Shown in pieces: positions 8,611 through 17,079 of a stretch of 64,000 bases of DNA (within the stretch, counting starts at the first letter, position 1; the number at the start of each line of letters is the position of its first letter). Both the position numbers and the translations under genes were made by a program. The notes under the pieces are model-generated. The model did not search any database. It saw only the letters and a list, made by a program, of their open reading frames with translations, and was not told the origin of the DNA. Origin of the DNA: Polaromonas sp. (GTDB lineage: Bacteria > Pseudomonadota > Gammaproteobacteria > Burkholderiales > Burkholderiaceae_C); contig JAIPCZ010000010.1 of NCBI GenBank assembly GCA_021737975.1, forward strand, positions 1 to 64,000, given 5' to 3'.

Positions 8611-11310
8611 ATGCAAGACAAATACCAGCACCTTGAAGTTGAAGCAGCTGCCCAGGCGCACTGGGGCGCAGCCGACGCCTACCGCGTGAGTGAGAACGCG
8701 GTCGATGTCAACGGCAAGCCCAAAAGGAAGTTTTACGCCTGCTCCATGCTGCCTTACCCCAGCGGCAAGTTGCACATGGGCCATGTGCGCAACTACACCA
8801 TCAACGACATGCTTGCGCGCCAGTTGCGCATGCAGGGCTACAACGTGCTGATGCCGATGGGCTGGGACGCGTTTGGTTTGCCGGCCGAAAACGCGGCGCT
8901 TAAAAACGGCGTGCCGCCGGCGAAATGGACCTTCGAGAACATCGCCTACATGAAGCAGCAGATGCAGGCCATGGGCCTGGCCATCGACTGGAGCCGCGAA
9001 GTCGCCACCTGCACGCCCGAGTATTACAAGTGGAACCAGTGGTTGTTTCTGAAGATGCTGGAGAAGGGCATTGCCTACCGCAAGACCCAGGTCGTCAACT
9101 GGGACCCGGTCGACATGACTGTGCTGGCCAACGAGCAGGTTATCGATGGCAAGGGCTGGCGCACGGGTGCCGTGGTGGAAAAACGCGAAATTCCGGGCTA
9201 CTACCTGGCGATTACCCAGTACGCCGAAGAACTGCTGACCAATGTCACCGGCGACCGCATGCCGGGCTGGCCCGAGCGCGTCAAGCTCATGCAGGAAAAC
9301 TGGATCGGCAAGAGTGAGGGCGTGCGTTTTGCCTTCACCCACGAGGTGAAAGACGCCTCCGGTGCCTTGATTGGCGATGGCCGCATGTACGTCTTCACCA
9401 CGCGGGTTGACACCATCATGGGGGTCACATTTTGTGCTGTCGCTGCCGAGCACCCGATGGCAAGTCACGCGGCGCAAAACAACCCGGCCCTGGCCGCGTT
9501 CATCCAGGAATGCGCCCACGGAGGCACCACCGAGGCCGAACTCGCCACGCAAGAGAAAAAGGGCATGGCCACGGGCCTGTTTGTCACCCACCCCTTGAGC
9601 GGCGACCAGGTCGAGGTCTGGGTTGGCAACTACGTGCTGATGACTTATGGCGATGGCGCCGTCATGGGTGTGCCCGCGCACGACGAGCGCGACTTTGCCT
9701 TCGCGCTGAAATATGCCTTGCCGATCAAGGCGGTGGTGACGGTGAATTCCGAGGTCTTCGACACGGCGGTCTGGCACGACTGGTACGCCGAGAAGGGCAA
9801 CGGCAGCGCCATCAACTCGGGCAAATACGACGGCCTGAAATTCAGGGATTGTGTCGAGGCGGTGGCAGCCGACCTGGTGGCCCTGGGCCTGGGCGAGAAG
9901 AAAGTGACCTGGCGCCTGCGCGACTGGGGTGTGAGCCGCCAGCGTTATTGGGGCACACCCATTCCGATCATTCATTGCGCCGAGCACGGCGCCGTGCCGG
10001 TGCCGGAAAAAGACCTGCCTGTGGTGCTGCCTCAGGACTGCATTCCGGACGGTTCGGGCAACCCCCTGCACAAGCACGAAGGCTTTCATGCGGGTGTCAG
10101 CTGCCCGGTTTGTGGCAAGGCGGCGCGCCGCGAGACCGACACCATGGACACCTTTGTCGACAGCTCCTGGTACTTCATGCGCTACTGCGACCCGAAGAAC
10201 AGCGACGCCATGGTGGCCGACGGTGCCGATTACTGGATGCCGATGGACCAGTACATCGGCGGCATCGAGCACGCCATCCTGCACCTGCTGTACGCGCGTT
10301 TCTGGACCAAGGTGATGCGTGACCTGGGCCTGGTCAAGGTCGACGAGCCCTTCACCAAGTTGCTGACCCAGGGCATGGTGCTGAACCACATTTATTCGCG
10401 CCGCACCGACAAGGGCGGCAAGGACTACTTCTGGCCGCAGGATGTCGAGCACGTGTTCGACGCGGCCGGCAAGCTCACCGGCGCGCGACTGGTCAAGCCG
10501 GTGGGCGACCTGCCCGCGGGCACGGCCATCGACTATGAGGGCGTGGGCACCATGTCCAAGTCCAAGAACAACGGCGTTGATCCGCAGGACCTGATTGAAA
10601 AATACGGCGCTGACACGGCGCGCCTCTACACCATGTTCACCGCGCCGCCCGAGGCCACACTGGAGTGGAACGACGCCGCGGTCGAGGGCAGTTACCGCTT
10701 CCTGCGCCGGGTCTGGAACTTCGGTGTCAAGCTGTCGGCCATGTCGGCAGACAGCCTCAGCGCCAGCCTGGCATTGGCCGGCAGCACAAAAACGGTGGTA
10801 TTTGGCAAGGAGGCCAAGGCCCTGCGACTGGAGATCCACACGGTGCTCAAGCAGGTGGATTACGACTACCAGCGCATGCAGTACAACACCGTGGTCAGCG
10901 GCGCCATGAAAATGATCAATGCGCTCGAAGACTTCAAGCCGGTCGACACGGTGGGGGCACAAGTGGCGCTGGTCGAGTGTTTAGGCATCCTGCTGCGTTG
11001 CCTGTACCCGGCGACACCGCACATTGCCCACAGTTTGTGGTCCGAGCTGGGTTATGCCAGGGTGATGGGCGATTTGCTCGATGCGCCCTGGCCCCAGGTC
11101 GACCCGGACGCGCTGGTGCAGGACGAACTTGAATTGATGCTGCAGGTCAATGGCAAGCTGCGCGGCTCGATTGTCGTTTCTGCCAGTGCCGACAGGGCTG
11201 CCATCGAGCAGGCTGCGCTGGCCCATGAGATGTTCCAGAAAATAGCCAATGGCGCCGCGCCCAAAAAAGTGATTGTGGTGCCCGGTCGCCTGGTCAATCT
11301 GGTGCTGTAA
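8611..11310 (+). CDS. leuS: Leucine--tRNA ligase
   Basis: An 899-residue class I aminoacyl-tRNA synthetase that charges tRNA-Leu. The HIGH-type motif is [11 protein letters not shown] near residues 55-58, and the KMSKS-type loop MSKSKNNG is near 648. The large editing (CP1) domain between them contains [12 protein letters not shown] and [13 protein letters not shown]. The zinc-binding-like CPVCGK lies near 505. The C-terminal tRNA-binding domain ends [16 protein letters not shown]. The ATG at 8611 ([18 protein letters not shown]) is chosen because LeuRS proteins begin at this point. The open frame continues upstream without a conserved sequence. It is 4 bases from lptE. Confidence 0.97.
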   Translation: MQDKYQHLEVEAAAQAHWGAADAYRVSENAVDVNGKPKRKFYACSMLPYPSGKLHMGHVRNYTINDMLARQLRMQGYNVLMPMGWDAFGLPAENAALKNGVPPAKWTFENIAYMKQQMQAMGLAIDWSREVATCTPEYYKWNQWLFLKMLEKGIAYRKTQVVNWDPVDMTVLANEQVIDGKGWRTGAVVEKREIPGYYLAITQYAEELLTNVTGDRMPGWPERVKLMQENWIGKSEGVRFAFTHEVKDASGALIGDGRMYVFTTRVDTIMGVTFCAVAAEHPMASHAAQNNPALAAFIQECAHGGTTEAELATQEKKGMATGLFVTHPLSGDQVEVWVGNYVLMTYGDGAVMGVPAHDERDFAFALKYALPIKAVVTVNSEVFDTAVWHDWYAEKGNGSAINSGKYDGLKFRDCVEAVAADLVALGLGEKKVTWRLRDWGVSRQRYWGTPIPIIHCAEHGAVPVPEKDLPVVLPQDCIPDGSGNPLHKHEGFHAGVSCPVCGKAARRETDTMDTFVDSSWYFMRYCDPKNSDAMVADGADYWMPMDQYIGGIEHAILHLLYARFWTKVMRDLGLVKVDEPFTKLLTQGMVLNHIYSRRTDKGGKDYFWPQDVEHVFDAAGKLTGARLVKPVGDLPAGTAIDYEGVGTMSKSKNNGVDPQDLIEKYGADTARLYTMFTAPPEATLEWNDAAVEGSYRFLRRVWNFGVKLSAMSADSLSASLALAGSTKTVVFGKEAKALRLEIHTVLKQVDYDYQRMQYNTVVSGAMKMINALEDFKPVDTVGAQVALVECLGILLRCLYPATPHIAHSLWSELGYARVMGDLLDAPWPQVDPDALVQDELELMLQVNGKLRGSIVVSASADRAAIEQAALAHEMFQKIANGAAPKKVIVVPGRLVNLVL

Positions 11311-11313
11311 ACC

Positions 11314-11862
11314 ATGCCGAGGCGCACAACCATGGCTTCCCCCACTGTCACGACGCGCCGGGCCGTGCTGCAATTCGCCACCTTTGCGCTTGCCGGCGCC
11401 GGCCTGACTGGATGTGGTTTTCGCTTGCGCGGCCGCCAGGCATTTGCTTTTCAACGCATTGCCATCCAGCCCCACCCGGGCGGTGCGGTGGCCGAGGAAC
11501 TGCGCCGCGCCTTTGGCCCTGCGGTGCAGGTGCTGGCTGCCAAGGACCCGCTCACACAGGCGCAGCTGGTGCTGACCGTGGCCAACGAGCAGCGTGAAAA
11601 AATTGTGGTCGGCGTGGACTCCTCCGGCCAGGTGCGTGAGTTGCAGTTGCGCATGCGGGTGCGGCTGCAATTGCGCACAGCCCTGGGCAAGGACATCATC
11701 GAAGGAGACGACGTCGCGCAACAGCGCGACATCAGTTACAGCGAGTCGGCCGCGCTGGCCAAGGAAGCCGAGGAAGCGTTGCTCTACCGCGACATGCAAT
11801 CCGACATCGTGCAGCAAATCCTGCGCCTGCTGGCCGCGATTCAGCCGGGTCAACTGGACTGA
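11314..11862 (+). CDS. lptE: LPS-assembly lipoprotein LptE
   Basis: A 182-residue outer-membrane lipoprotein that plugs and stabilises the LptD lipopolysaccharide translocon. The signal peptide carries the lipobox LTGC followed by GFRLRG, the hallmark start of mature LptE. YRDMQSDIVQQILRRL-like C-terminal helix residues fit the family. Position between leuS and holA is the conserved genomic context for lptE in proteobacteria. Two ATG codons are possible, 11314 and 11332. The second has a weak GAGG upstream, while the first sits only 4 bases after leuS. Confidence 0.92.
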   Translation: MPRRTTMASPTVTTRRAVLQFATFALAGAGLTGCGFRLRGRQAFAFQRIAIQPHPGGAVAEELRRAFGPAVQVLAAKDPLTQAQLVLTVANEQREKIVVGVDSSGQVRELQLRMRVRLQLRTALGKDIIEGDDVAQQRDISYSESAALAKEAEEALLYRDMQSDIVQQILRLLAAIQPGQLD

Positions 11863-11871
11863 AATCGCCCC

Positions 11872-12951
11872 ATGCAAATCCAGACTGCAGCGCTTGCGGG
11901 GCACCTGCAAAAAGGGCTGAAGAGCCTCTACACGCTGCACGGTGACGAGCCCTTGCTGATTCAGGAGGCGCTCGATGCCATTCGCGCGGCCGCGCGCGCC
12001 CAGGGTTTCTCCGAGCGCAGTTCTCACACCGTCTCGGGCGCCCATTTTGACTGGAGCGAGGTGCTCGCTGCGGGGGGCTCGCTGAGCCTGTTCGCGGACA
12101 AACAGATCCTTGAGCTGCGCATACCGTCCGGCAAACCCGGCAAGGACGGCAGCGTCGCCTTGCAGCAGTTGGCGCAGTGCGCGCATGGCAACGACAGCAT
12201 GCTGACCGTGGTGACCCTGCCACGGCTTGACCGTGCGACCCGGTCCAGCGCCTGGTTTCTGGCGCTCGAGGCCGGTGTCACGCTCGAAGTGAGTCCGGTG
12301 GAGCGTGCTGCCCTGCCGCAGTGGCTGGCCCAGCGCCTGGCCGCCCAGGGCCAGCGCGTGGTGGCGGGTGTGGAAGGCCAGCGCACGCTGCAATTTTTTG
12401 CCGACCGGGTCGAGGGCAACCTGCTGGCGGCGCACCAGGAAATCCAGAAACTGGCCCTGCTGCATCCGGCGGGTGAACTGAGCTTCGGGCAGATTGAAGG
12501 GGCGGTGCTTAACGTGGCCCGTTTTGATGTCTTCAAGCTCAGCGAGGCGGTGCTCGCGGGGCAGCCCGCGCGCGTGCAGCGCATGCTCGATGGGCTGCAG
12601 GCCGAGGGCGAGGCCGAGGTGCTGGTGCACTACACGCTGGCCGAGGACATCCGCGCCCTGAAACGCGTGAAGGACGCCATCAGCCGAGGCAGCCCCCTGC
12701 CCATGGCCTTGCGCGAACAACGGGTCTGGGGCAACAAGGAGCGCCTGTTCGAGCGGGTCGTGCCGCGTTTGAGCGCCGCCGCACTGGCGGGCTTTTTGCA
12801 GGATGCCCACCTGGTGGATGGTGTGGTCAAGGGGCTCAAGCGGCCCGACTGGCCGGTGGAGCCCTGGCAGGCACTGCAATTGCTGGCGCTGCGCCTGTGC
12901 CGCGCCTGTGCCGCACAAAAGTCCGTTTTGCCGGCTCGGCAAAACCTTTGA
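11872..12951 (+). CDS. holA: DNA polymerase III subunit delta
   Basis: A 359-residue clamp-loader subunit that opens the beta sliding clamp. The N-terminal AAA+-like fold starts YTLHGDEPLLIQEALDAIR, which matches the delta start. The middle carries EGNLLAAHQEIQKLALL, a well-conserved HolA motif. The C-terminal collar domain follows. It lies 9 bases after lptE in the usual leuS-lptE-holA order. In many relatives proA comes next, but here a possible terminator and a small PsiF-like gene follow. Confidence 0.93.
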   Translation: MQIQTAALAGHLQKGLKSLYTLHGDEPLLIQEALDAIRAAARAQGFSERSSHTVSGAHFDWSEVLAAGGSLSLFADKQILELRIPSGKPGKDGSVALQQLAQCAHGNDSMLTVVTLPRLDRATRSSAWFLALEAGVTLEVSPVERAALPQWLAQRLAAQGQRVVAGVEGQRTLQFFADRVEGNLLAAHQEIQKLALLHPAGELSFGQIEGAVLNVARFDVFKLSEAVLAGQPARVQRMLDGLQAEGEAEVLVHYTLAEDIRALKRVKDAISRGSPLPMALREQRVWGNKERLFERVVPRLSAAALAGFLQDAHLVDGVVKGLKRPDWPVEPWQALQLLALRLCRACAAQKSVLPARQNL

Positions 12952-13006
12952 AAAGGCGTGTCAGCGCTGCGTCAACTCCCGGGTTCCATGATGCGCCGTG
13001 AACCGG

Positions 13007-13027
13007 AGCCCCCGTCGGGGGTTTGTT
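13007..13027 (+). terminator. Possible terminator after holA
   Basis: A five-base-pair G/C stem (13009-13013 with 13017-13021), extendable by a G-U and an A-U pair, has a three-base loop. It is followed by TTTGTTGTT. The U tract is imperfect, so strength is uncertain. Confidence 0.45.
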
Positions 13028-13049
13028 GTTCACAACTAAAGGAGAGACC

Positions 13050-13289
13050 ATGAGAAAGCTTTTGACACTATTGGGTTTAACTCTGTCGATGGGCCTGGCC
13101 CAGGCCGCCACACCTGCGACCCCGGGCAAGGCAGCCAGCGCGGCGACCCCGGCAACACCTGCGGTCCCTGCGGCAAAAAGCGCGCAGCAGAGCAAAATGA
13201 AAACCTGCAACAAGGGCGCCGCTGACAAAAAGCTCAAGGGTGACGAGCGCAAAGCCTTCATGAAGACCTGCCTGAGCAACAAAGGCTGA
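13050..13289 (+). CDS. Small secreted PsiF-repeat protein
   Basis: A 79-residue protein with a signal peptide ending near AQA (residue 19) and an Ala/Thr/Pro linker of about 25 residues. A single lysine-rich module follows, MKTCNKGAADKKLKGDERKAF then MKTCLSNKG, whose paired cysteines match the PsiF family (phosphate-starvation-inducible periplasmic proteins of unknown function). The start at 13050 is supported by GGAGAG at 13041-13046. The open frame extends to 13023, but that would disrupt the signal peptide. A strong terminator follows. Function is not known. Confidence 0.8.
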   Translation: MRKLLTLLGLTLSMGLAQAATPATPGKAASAATPATPAVPAAKSAQQSKMKTCNKGAADKKLKGDERKAFMKTCLSNKG

Positions 13290-13313
13290 GCGGGCAGATC
13301 CGGCAACTCAAAA

Positions 13314-13345
13314 AAAACCCCGCCAGCGGCGCTGCGCGGGGTTTT
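13314..13345. terminator. Bidirectional intrinsic terminator after the PsiF-like gene
   Basis: A run of A, then CCCCGC at 13318-13323 pairing with GCGGGG at 13336-13341, then a run of T. The A and T runs extend the stem. The next gene begins only about 9 bases after it, so that gene's promoter must lie within or very near this structure. Confidence 0.85.
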
Positions 13346-13353
13346 CTTTTGGC

Positions 13354-14349
13354 ATGATGCAGCCTATGCCCACACGCCAGACCCTGCCCCCTTCCATTTC
13401 ATGCGTGATCCCTGCGTACAACGAGGCGCGCAGCTTGGGCGCGCTGGTGCCCGAGGTTCTTGCGACGTTGCAAACTTTGAGCGCGCAGGTCGAGTTGATC
13501 ATCGTCGACGACGGCAGCCGCGATGACACGCTGGCGGTGATGCACGCGCTGTGCGCCCGCTACCCGCAGGTGAGCTACCTCAAGCTGTCGCGCAACTTCG
13601 GCAAGGAGCCGGCCCTGACGGCGGGCATTGATGCCGCGCAGGGTGATGTCGTGATTTTGATGGACGGCGACGGCCAGCATCCCGTGTCCTTGGTGCCGGA
13701 CATGCTTGCCCAATGGCGCGGCGGCGCCGATGTGGTGTACGCGGTGCGCCGCACCCGGGAGGATCAGTCCAGCCTTCAAATCACCTTGACGGCCTGGTTT
13801 TACAAACTGGTCAACCTGGGAAACCGGGTCAAGATCCCGCCCAATGCCGGTGATTTTCGTCTCATGGACCGTAAGGTCGTGGAAGCCTTGAAGCGTCTCA
13901 CGGAGCGCAACCGCTTCATGAAGGGCCTCTATGCCTGGGTCGGCTTCAACAGCACGGCCATCGACTACGAACCCTTGCCGCGCACCGATGGCAAGAGCAA
14001 TTTCGGCTTGCGTGGCTCGCTGTCGCTGGCCTTCACCGGCATCCTGGCGTTCTCCATTGCGCCCCTGCGCGCGCTCACCATCACCGGCTTCATGCTGTCG
14101 ATGATGGCGCTGGGCTACGGTCTTTGGGTGGTGGGTGAGTATTTCATCACGGGCATTGCGGTCCCCGGCTACGCCACCATCGTGGTCGGCATGATGTTCT
14201 TCAGCGGTATCCAGTTGCTCTCCATCGGTATTCTGGCCGAGTATGTGGGCCGCATTTACGAAGAGGTCAAACAGCGCCCCAATTACCTGGTGAGCCAGCG
14301 TCTGGGGCAGGGGCTGCCGCTGCAGTTGCCCGACCAGCCGCTGGCGTGA
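13354..14349 (+). CDS. Family 2 glycosyltransferase, GtrB/DPM1-like
   Basis: A 331-residue polyprenyl-phosphate glycosyltransferase. The GT-A catalytic domain starts ISCVIPAYNEARSLG. DDGSRDDT and the DxD-like MDGDGQHP bind nucleotide sugar and metal, and LSRNFGKEPALTAGID is a family mark. Two C-terminal transmembrane helices (about residues 235-260 and 270-295) anchor it. Such proteins move glucose or a similar sugar from a nucleotide carrier to undecaprenyl phosphate on the cytoplasmic face. ATG codons at 13354, 13357 and 13366 are all possible. The upstream terminator ends 9 bases away and there is no clear ribosome site. It overlaps the GtrA-like gene (GTGA). Confidence 0.9.
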   Translation: MMQPMPTRQTLPPSISCVIPAYNEARSLGALVPEVLATLQTLSAQVELIIVDDGSRDDTLAVMHALCARYPQVSYLKLSRNFGKEPALTAGIDAAQGDVVILMDGDGQHPVSLVPDMLAQWRGGADVVYAVRRTREDQSSLQITLTAWFYKLVNLGNRVKIPPNAGDFRLMDRKVVEALKRLTERNRFMKGLYAWVGFNSTAIDYEPLPRTDGKSNFGLRGSLSLAFTGILAFSIAPLRALTITGFMLSMMALGYGLWVVGEYFITGIAVPGYATIVVGMMFFSGIQLLSIGILAEYVGRIYEEVKQRPNYLVSQRLGQGLPLQLPDQPLA

Positions 14350-14714
14350 GTGCTTCCACCTTCTGGTTTCTGGCCGTTGGCGGCAGCGCTGCGGCGACCC
14401 ACATGCTTGTTTTTGCGCTGGCCCAGGCCCACATGTGGCCCGAACTGGCCAACGCTCTGGGGTTTTTGATTGCCTTCATGGTCAGTTTTGCCGGGCACCG
14501 GCTGTTGAGCTTCCAGGACGCCGGCACCACTGTGGCCACCAGCCTGCGTCGCTTTGGCATCACGGCACTGGCGGGTTTTGCCAGCAATGAGCTCATATTT
14601 GTCCTGTTGCTGCGCGGCCTGGCGCTTCCCAGCCTGCCGGCGCTGTTTTTAGCGCTGCTCTTTGCAGCCGGGCAGACCTTTGTGCTGAGCCGCTTCTGGG
14701 CTTTTCGCCGCTAA
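14346..14714 (+). CDS. GtrA-like membrane protein (putative lipid-linked sugar flippase)
   Basis: A 122-residue protein with four predicted transmembrane helices. It matches the GtrA/DPMS family in its pattern of FWFLAVGGSAAATHMLVF, NALGFLIAFMVSFAGHR and the end FVLSRFWAFRR. GtrA proteins are thought to flip polyprenyl-phosphate sugars to the periplasm. The start is GTG at 14346, overlapping the gtrB-like stop by four bases. Its 3' end overlaps the convergent ArnT-like gene by 66 bases (14649-14714), which is unusually long. One strand's end there could be longer than needed. Confidence 0.83.
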   Translation: MSASTFWFLAVGGSAAATHMLVFALAQAHMWPELANALGFLIAFMVSFAGHRLLSFQDAGTTVATSLRRFGITALAGFASNELIFVLLLRGLALPSLPALFLALLFAAGQTFVLSRFWAFRR

Positions 14715-16232
14715 CGCGGCTGCCTCACCGCCCGAACGGTGCAGGTCCCAGCCGGCACCCTGGTAAAACAGTGTCCAGCCCGGCAAATTGGCCGTGATCT
14801 GGTTGCCGCTGCGACCCGCAAACCAGTGGCCCGGGCTTTGGCCCACCTGTGCCAGGACATCGATGGGCTGCAACAGTTTTGCCGCCTCGGCATCGAAGTC
14901 AGCGCCCTCGAACAACTCGCGCTGCCAGCCGTCGCCGACCTGCTGGCGCAGCATCGGCCAGTCACCCAGCACGACCATGGGCTTGACGGTTTGCGCATGA
15001 AGCGGCAGGTCGTAGGGAAAGGCGTCTGACACATACAAGGTGTCGGTCGGTTTTGCCGCACAGGCAAACACCTGCGCCAGGTCCTGGGTGCGCGCCGTTC
15101 GCGTGACGTGGCCCACGTTCAGCACAATGCCAAGGACGATGGCCAGGTTGACCACGACCAGTGCCGCGAACCCTTTGCCAGCCCAAGGGCGTTGCCCCAT
15201 CACGCGCTCCCAACCCAGAGACGCCAGCAGCGCCAATGGCGGCACCACGGGCAGGATGTAGCCGACCAGTTTGGAGTTGGGGACGGAGAAGAAAAACAGG
15301 ATGGCCAGCACCCAGACCCAGCACAGCTTCCACCAGGGCGCGGCCATCACCACGTCGCCGGCCAGTGTCCTGGCGGTGACCCGACGCACCTGGGCCAGCG
15401 CCAAAAAAACCCAGGGAAACAGCAGCAGGGTCAGCGCCAACAGATAGAACCACCAGGGCTGGGGGTTGTTGTAAACGGTCGCGGTGTAGCGGTTGAGCTG
15501 CTGGCCGACAAACATGTAGTTGAAAAATTCCGGGTAGGTTTGTTGTGCCAGCACAAACCAGGGCAGGGCGATGACGGCAAAAAGCGCCAGGCCGCTGAAC
15601 CAGGGCAGGCGCCATATTTTCTTGAATTGCCGGGTCCAGATCAGCCAGACAAAAATCACCAGGCCGGGCAGGGCAATGCCAATCAAACCCTTGCTCAGCA
15701 TGCCCAGGGCACAGGCGACAAAGCCCAGGCGCGCCGCCCAGGCGTTGGGTTTGTCGCCCGCCATGAAGGCAAAGGCGAAACTCCAGATCGCCAGCCCGAT
15801 CCAGGTAGCCACCAGCATGTCGTGATTGACATACTGGCCGCCCACCAAAAAGCCCAGACTGGTGCCCAACATGAGGGCGGCGCGGCGGGCAATACGCTCG
15901 GTCGTGATGGTGCGCGCGGCCAGGTAAAGGGCGGTCAGCATGAGTGCGGCGTGTAATGCCGGCACCAGCCGCAGCGCCAGCGCACTGACGCCAAAAATGG
16001 CCACGCTGATGGCTTCGAGCCAATACAGATAGGGCGGTTTGTGAAAGAACGGGATCCCGTTGAGCCGTGGCGTCAGCCAGTCGCCGCTGACCAGCATCCA
16101 GCGGCCAATTTCGCCGTAGCGGCCCTCGTCCGGCACCGCGATCGGACGCAGCGCGGCCAGCACCAGCAAGGTCAGCCACAGGACAAGCAGGGTCAGCCAG
16201 GATTTTTGTCGTTCAGAGAGGTTTTTAATCAC
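14649..16232 (-). CDS. ArnT-like GT-C glycosyltransferase (lipid A sugar transferase type)
   Basis: A 527-residue integral-membrane protein with about 11-12 transmembrane helices. The first periplasmic loop carries VPDEGRYGEIGRWML, with the catalytic acidic pair of the ArnT/PMT (GT83/GT39) superfamily, followed by GIPFFHKPPYLYW as in ArnT. Such enzymes transfer a sugar from a polyprenyl-phosphate donor to lipid A or another acceptor on the periplasmic side. A C-terminal periplasmic domain starts near residue 400. It overlaps the upstream deacetylase-like gene by 8 bases. With the convergent gtrB/gtrA-like pair it forms a donor synthesis, flipping and transfer set. Confidence 0.87.
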   Translation of the reverse strand: MIKNLSERQKSWLTLLVLWLTLLVLAALRPIAVPDEGRYGEIGRWMLVSGDWLTPRLNGIPFFHKPPYLYWLEAISVAIFGVSALALRLVPALHAALMLTALYLAARTITTERIARRAALMLGTSLGFLVGGQYVNHDMLVATWIGLAIWSFAFAFMAGDKPNAWAARLGFVACALGMLSKGLIGIALPGLVIFVWLIWTRQFKKIWRLPWFSGLALFAVIALPWFVLAQQTYPEFFNYMFVGQQLNRYTATVYNNPQPWWFYLLALTLLLFPWVFLALAQVRRVTARTLAGDVVMAAPWWKLCWVWVLAILFFFSVPNSKLVGYILPVVPPLALLASLGWERVMGQRPWAGKGFAALVVVNLAIVLGIVLNVGHVTRTARTQDLAQVFACAAKPTDTLYVSDAFPYDLPLHAQTVKPMVVLGDWPMLRQQVGDGWQRELFEGADFDAEAAKLLQPIDVLAQVGQSPGHWFAGRSGNQITANLPGWTLFYQGAGWDLHRSGGEAAALAAKSPEAAQHKGLPGCKEQR

Positions 16233-17079
16233 GGCCTGATTTTAGCGGCGGGGTGACATCGCAGCCGCGCATCACCGTCACCATGGCCTGCTGCAGGGCA
16301 TGGGCAAAGCCGGGGCTGGCCAGGTAGGCGAATTCCTGGGCGCGGGCGACGCCGATCGCATCATCCGGCTCGGCCGCCTGCGACGGGTGGCACATCAGGA
16401 TGGCTCCGGCTGGCGCGCGTGCCAGCCAGCCTGTCATGAGGTCCGCGTAGCGCTGGGGCCCGCCGGCAAAGTCGTAGATGCCCGCGAGGCCGTTGGCCCG
16501 CGGCAAGTCGGCGGCGCCTGCGAGGCAGACCAGCGCCTGAGCGCCCATCAGGGCAATGACACGGCTCTTCAGGCCAGCCATGCCGGCCGGCGCGCGCGAA
16601 ATGCGCAGGTAGGGCTTGACTGCACAGGCGCCGTAGCGGCGCACCAGCGCCGCCACCAGGGCCTCGCGAATGCCGGCGAATTGCTGCACATGCTGGTGGC
16701 CATCGACAAAGTCGGGCGGCGCCTGCCAATGCTGCTCGAACAGATCAAGCTGGCGCTCGATCACGGTGCTGGCCCGCGCCCGGTCAAAACCTCCCAGCAG
16801 CGCATGGCGCATCGCCCTGCCCAGCGGCATGCCGTGGCCCGCGGCCAGCGCAAAGTCGCTGGTCCAGTCCAGGTGCAAACCGACATCAAGTCGGCCACGC
16901 AAGTCCTTCAGCAGCGCGGCATCCTTGGGCCAGCGCGGTGACAGCACCATGGCGCTGGTGGCGCTGAGACGTCCGAGCTCGGCCAGCTTGGCAATGCCCA
17001 GGGAGGCGCTGGCATGGATGGCAAAGTCATCGGCGCAGACGATCACCCGTCTGGTTTTTGCGGGCATCGACTCAGGCAT
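16225..17079 (-). CDS. ChbG/HpnK (YdjC) family carbohydrate deacetylase
   Basis: A 284-residue protein of the YdjC superfamily. The metal-binding start is VIVCADDFAIHASAS with the conserved DD. DVGLHLDW and DGHQHVQQF supply further metal-binding histidines. CHPSQ near the C-terminus is the expected catalytic block. Family members remove acetyl groups from N-acetylated sugars, such as chitooligosaccharides, or act in hopanoid or envelope-sugar synthesis. Overlaps of 8 bases on both sides put it in one operon between a LysR gene and the ArnT-like transferase. This suggests deacetylation of the lipid-linked sugar, analogous in logic to ArnD before ArnT. Confidence 0.85.
   Translation of the reverse strand: MPESMPAKTRRVIVCADDFAIHASASLGIAKLAELGRLSATSAMVLSPRWPKDAALLKDLRGRLDVGLHLDWTSDFALAAGHGMPLGRAMRHALLGGFDRARASTVIERQLDLFEQHWQAPPDFVDGHQHVQQFAGIREALVAALVRRYGACAVKPYLRISRAPAGMAGLKSRVIALMGAQALVCLAGAADLPRANGLAGIYDFAGGPQRYADLMTGWLARAPAGAILMCHPSQAAEPDDAIGVARAQEFAYLASPGFAHALQQAMVTVMRGCDVTPPLKSGRD

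Noticed and set aside
8566..10962. About 800-codon open frame antisense to leuS
   Set aside because: The opposite strand encodes a full leucyl-tRNA synthetase with all motifs. The antisense product has only low-complexity His/Arg/Gly composition.
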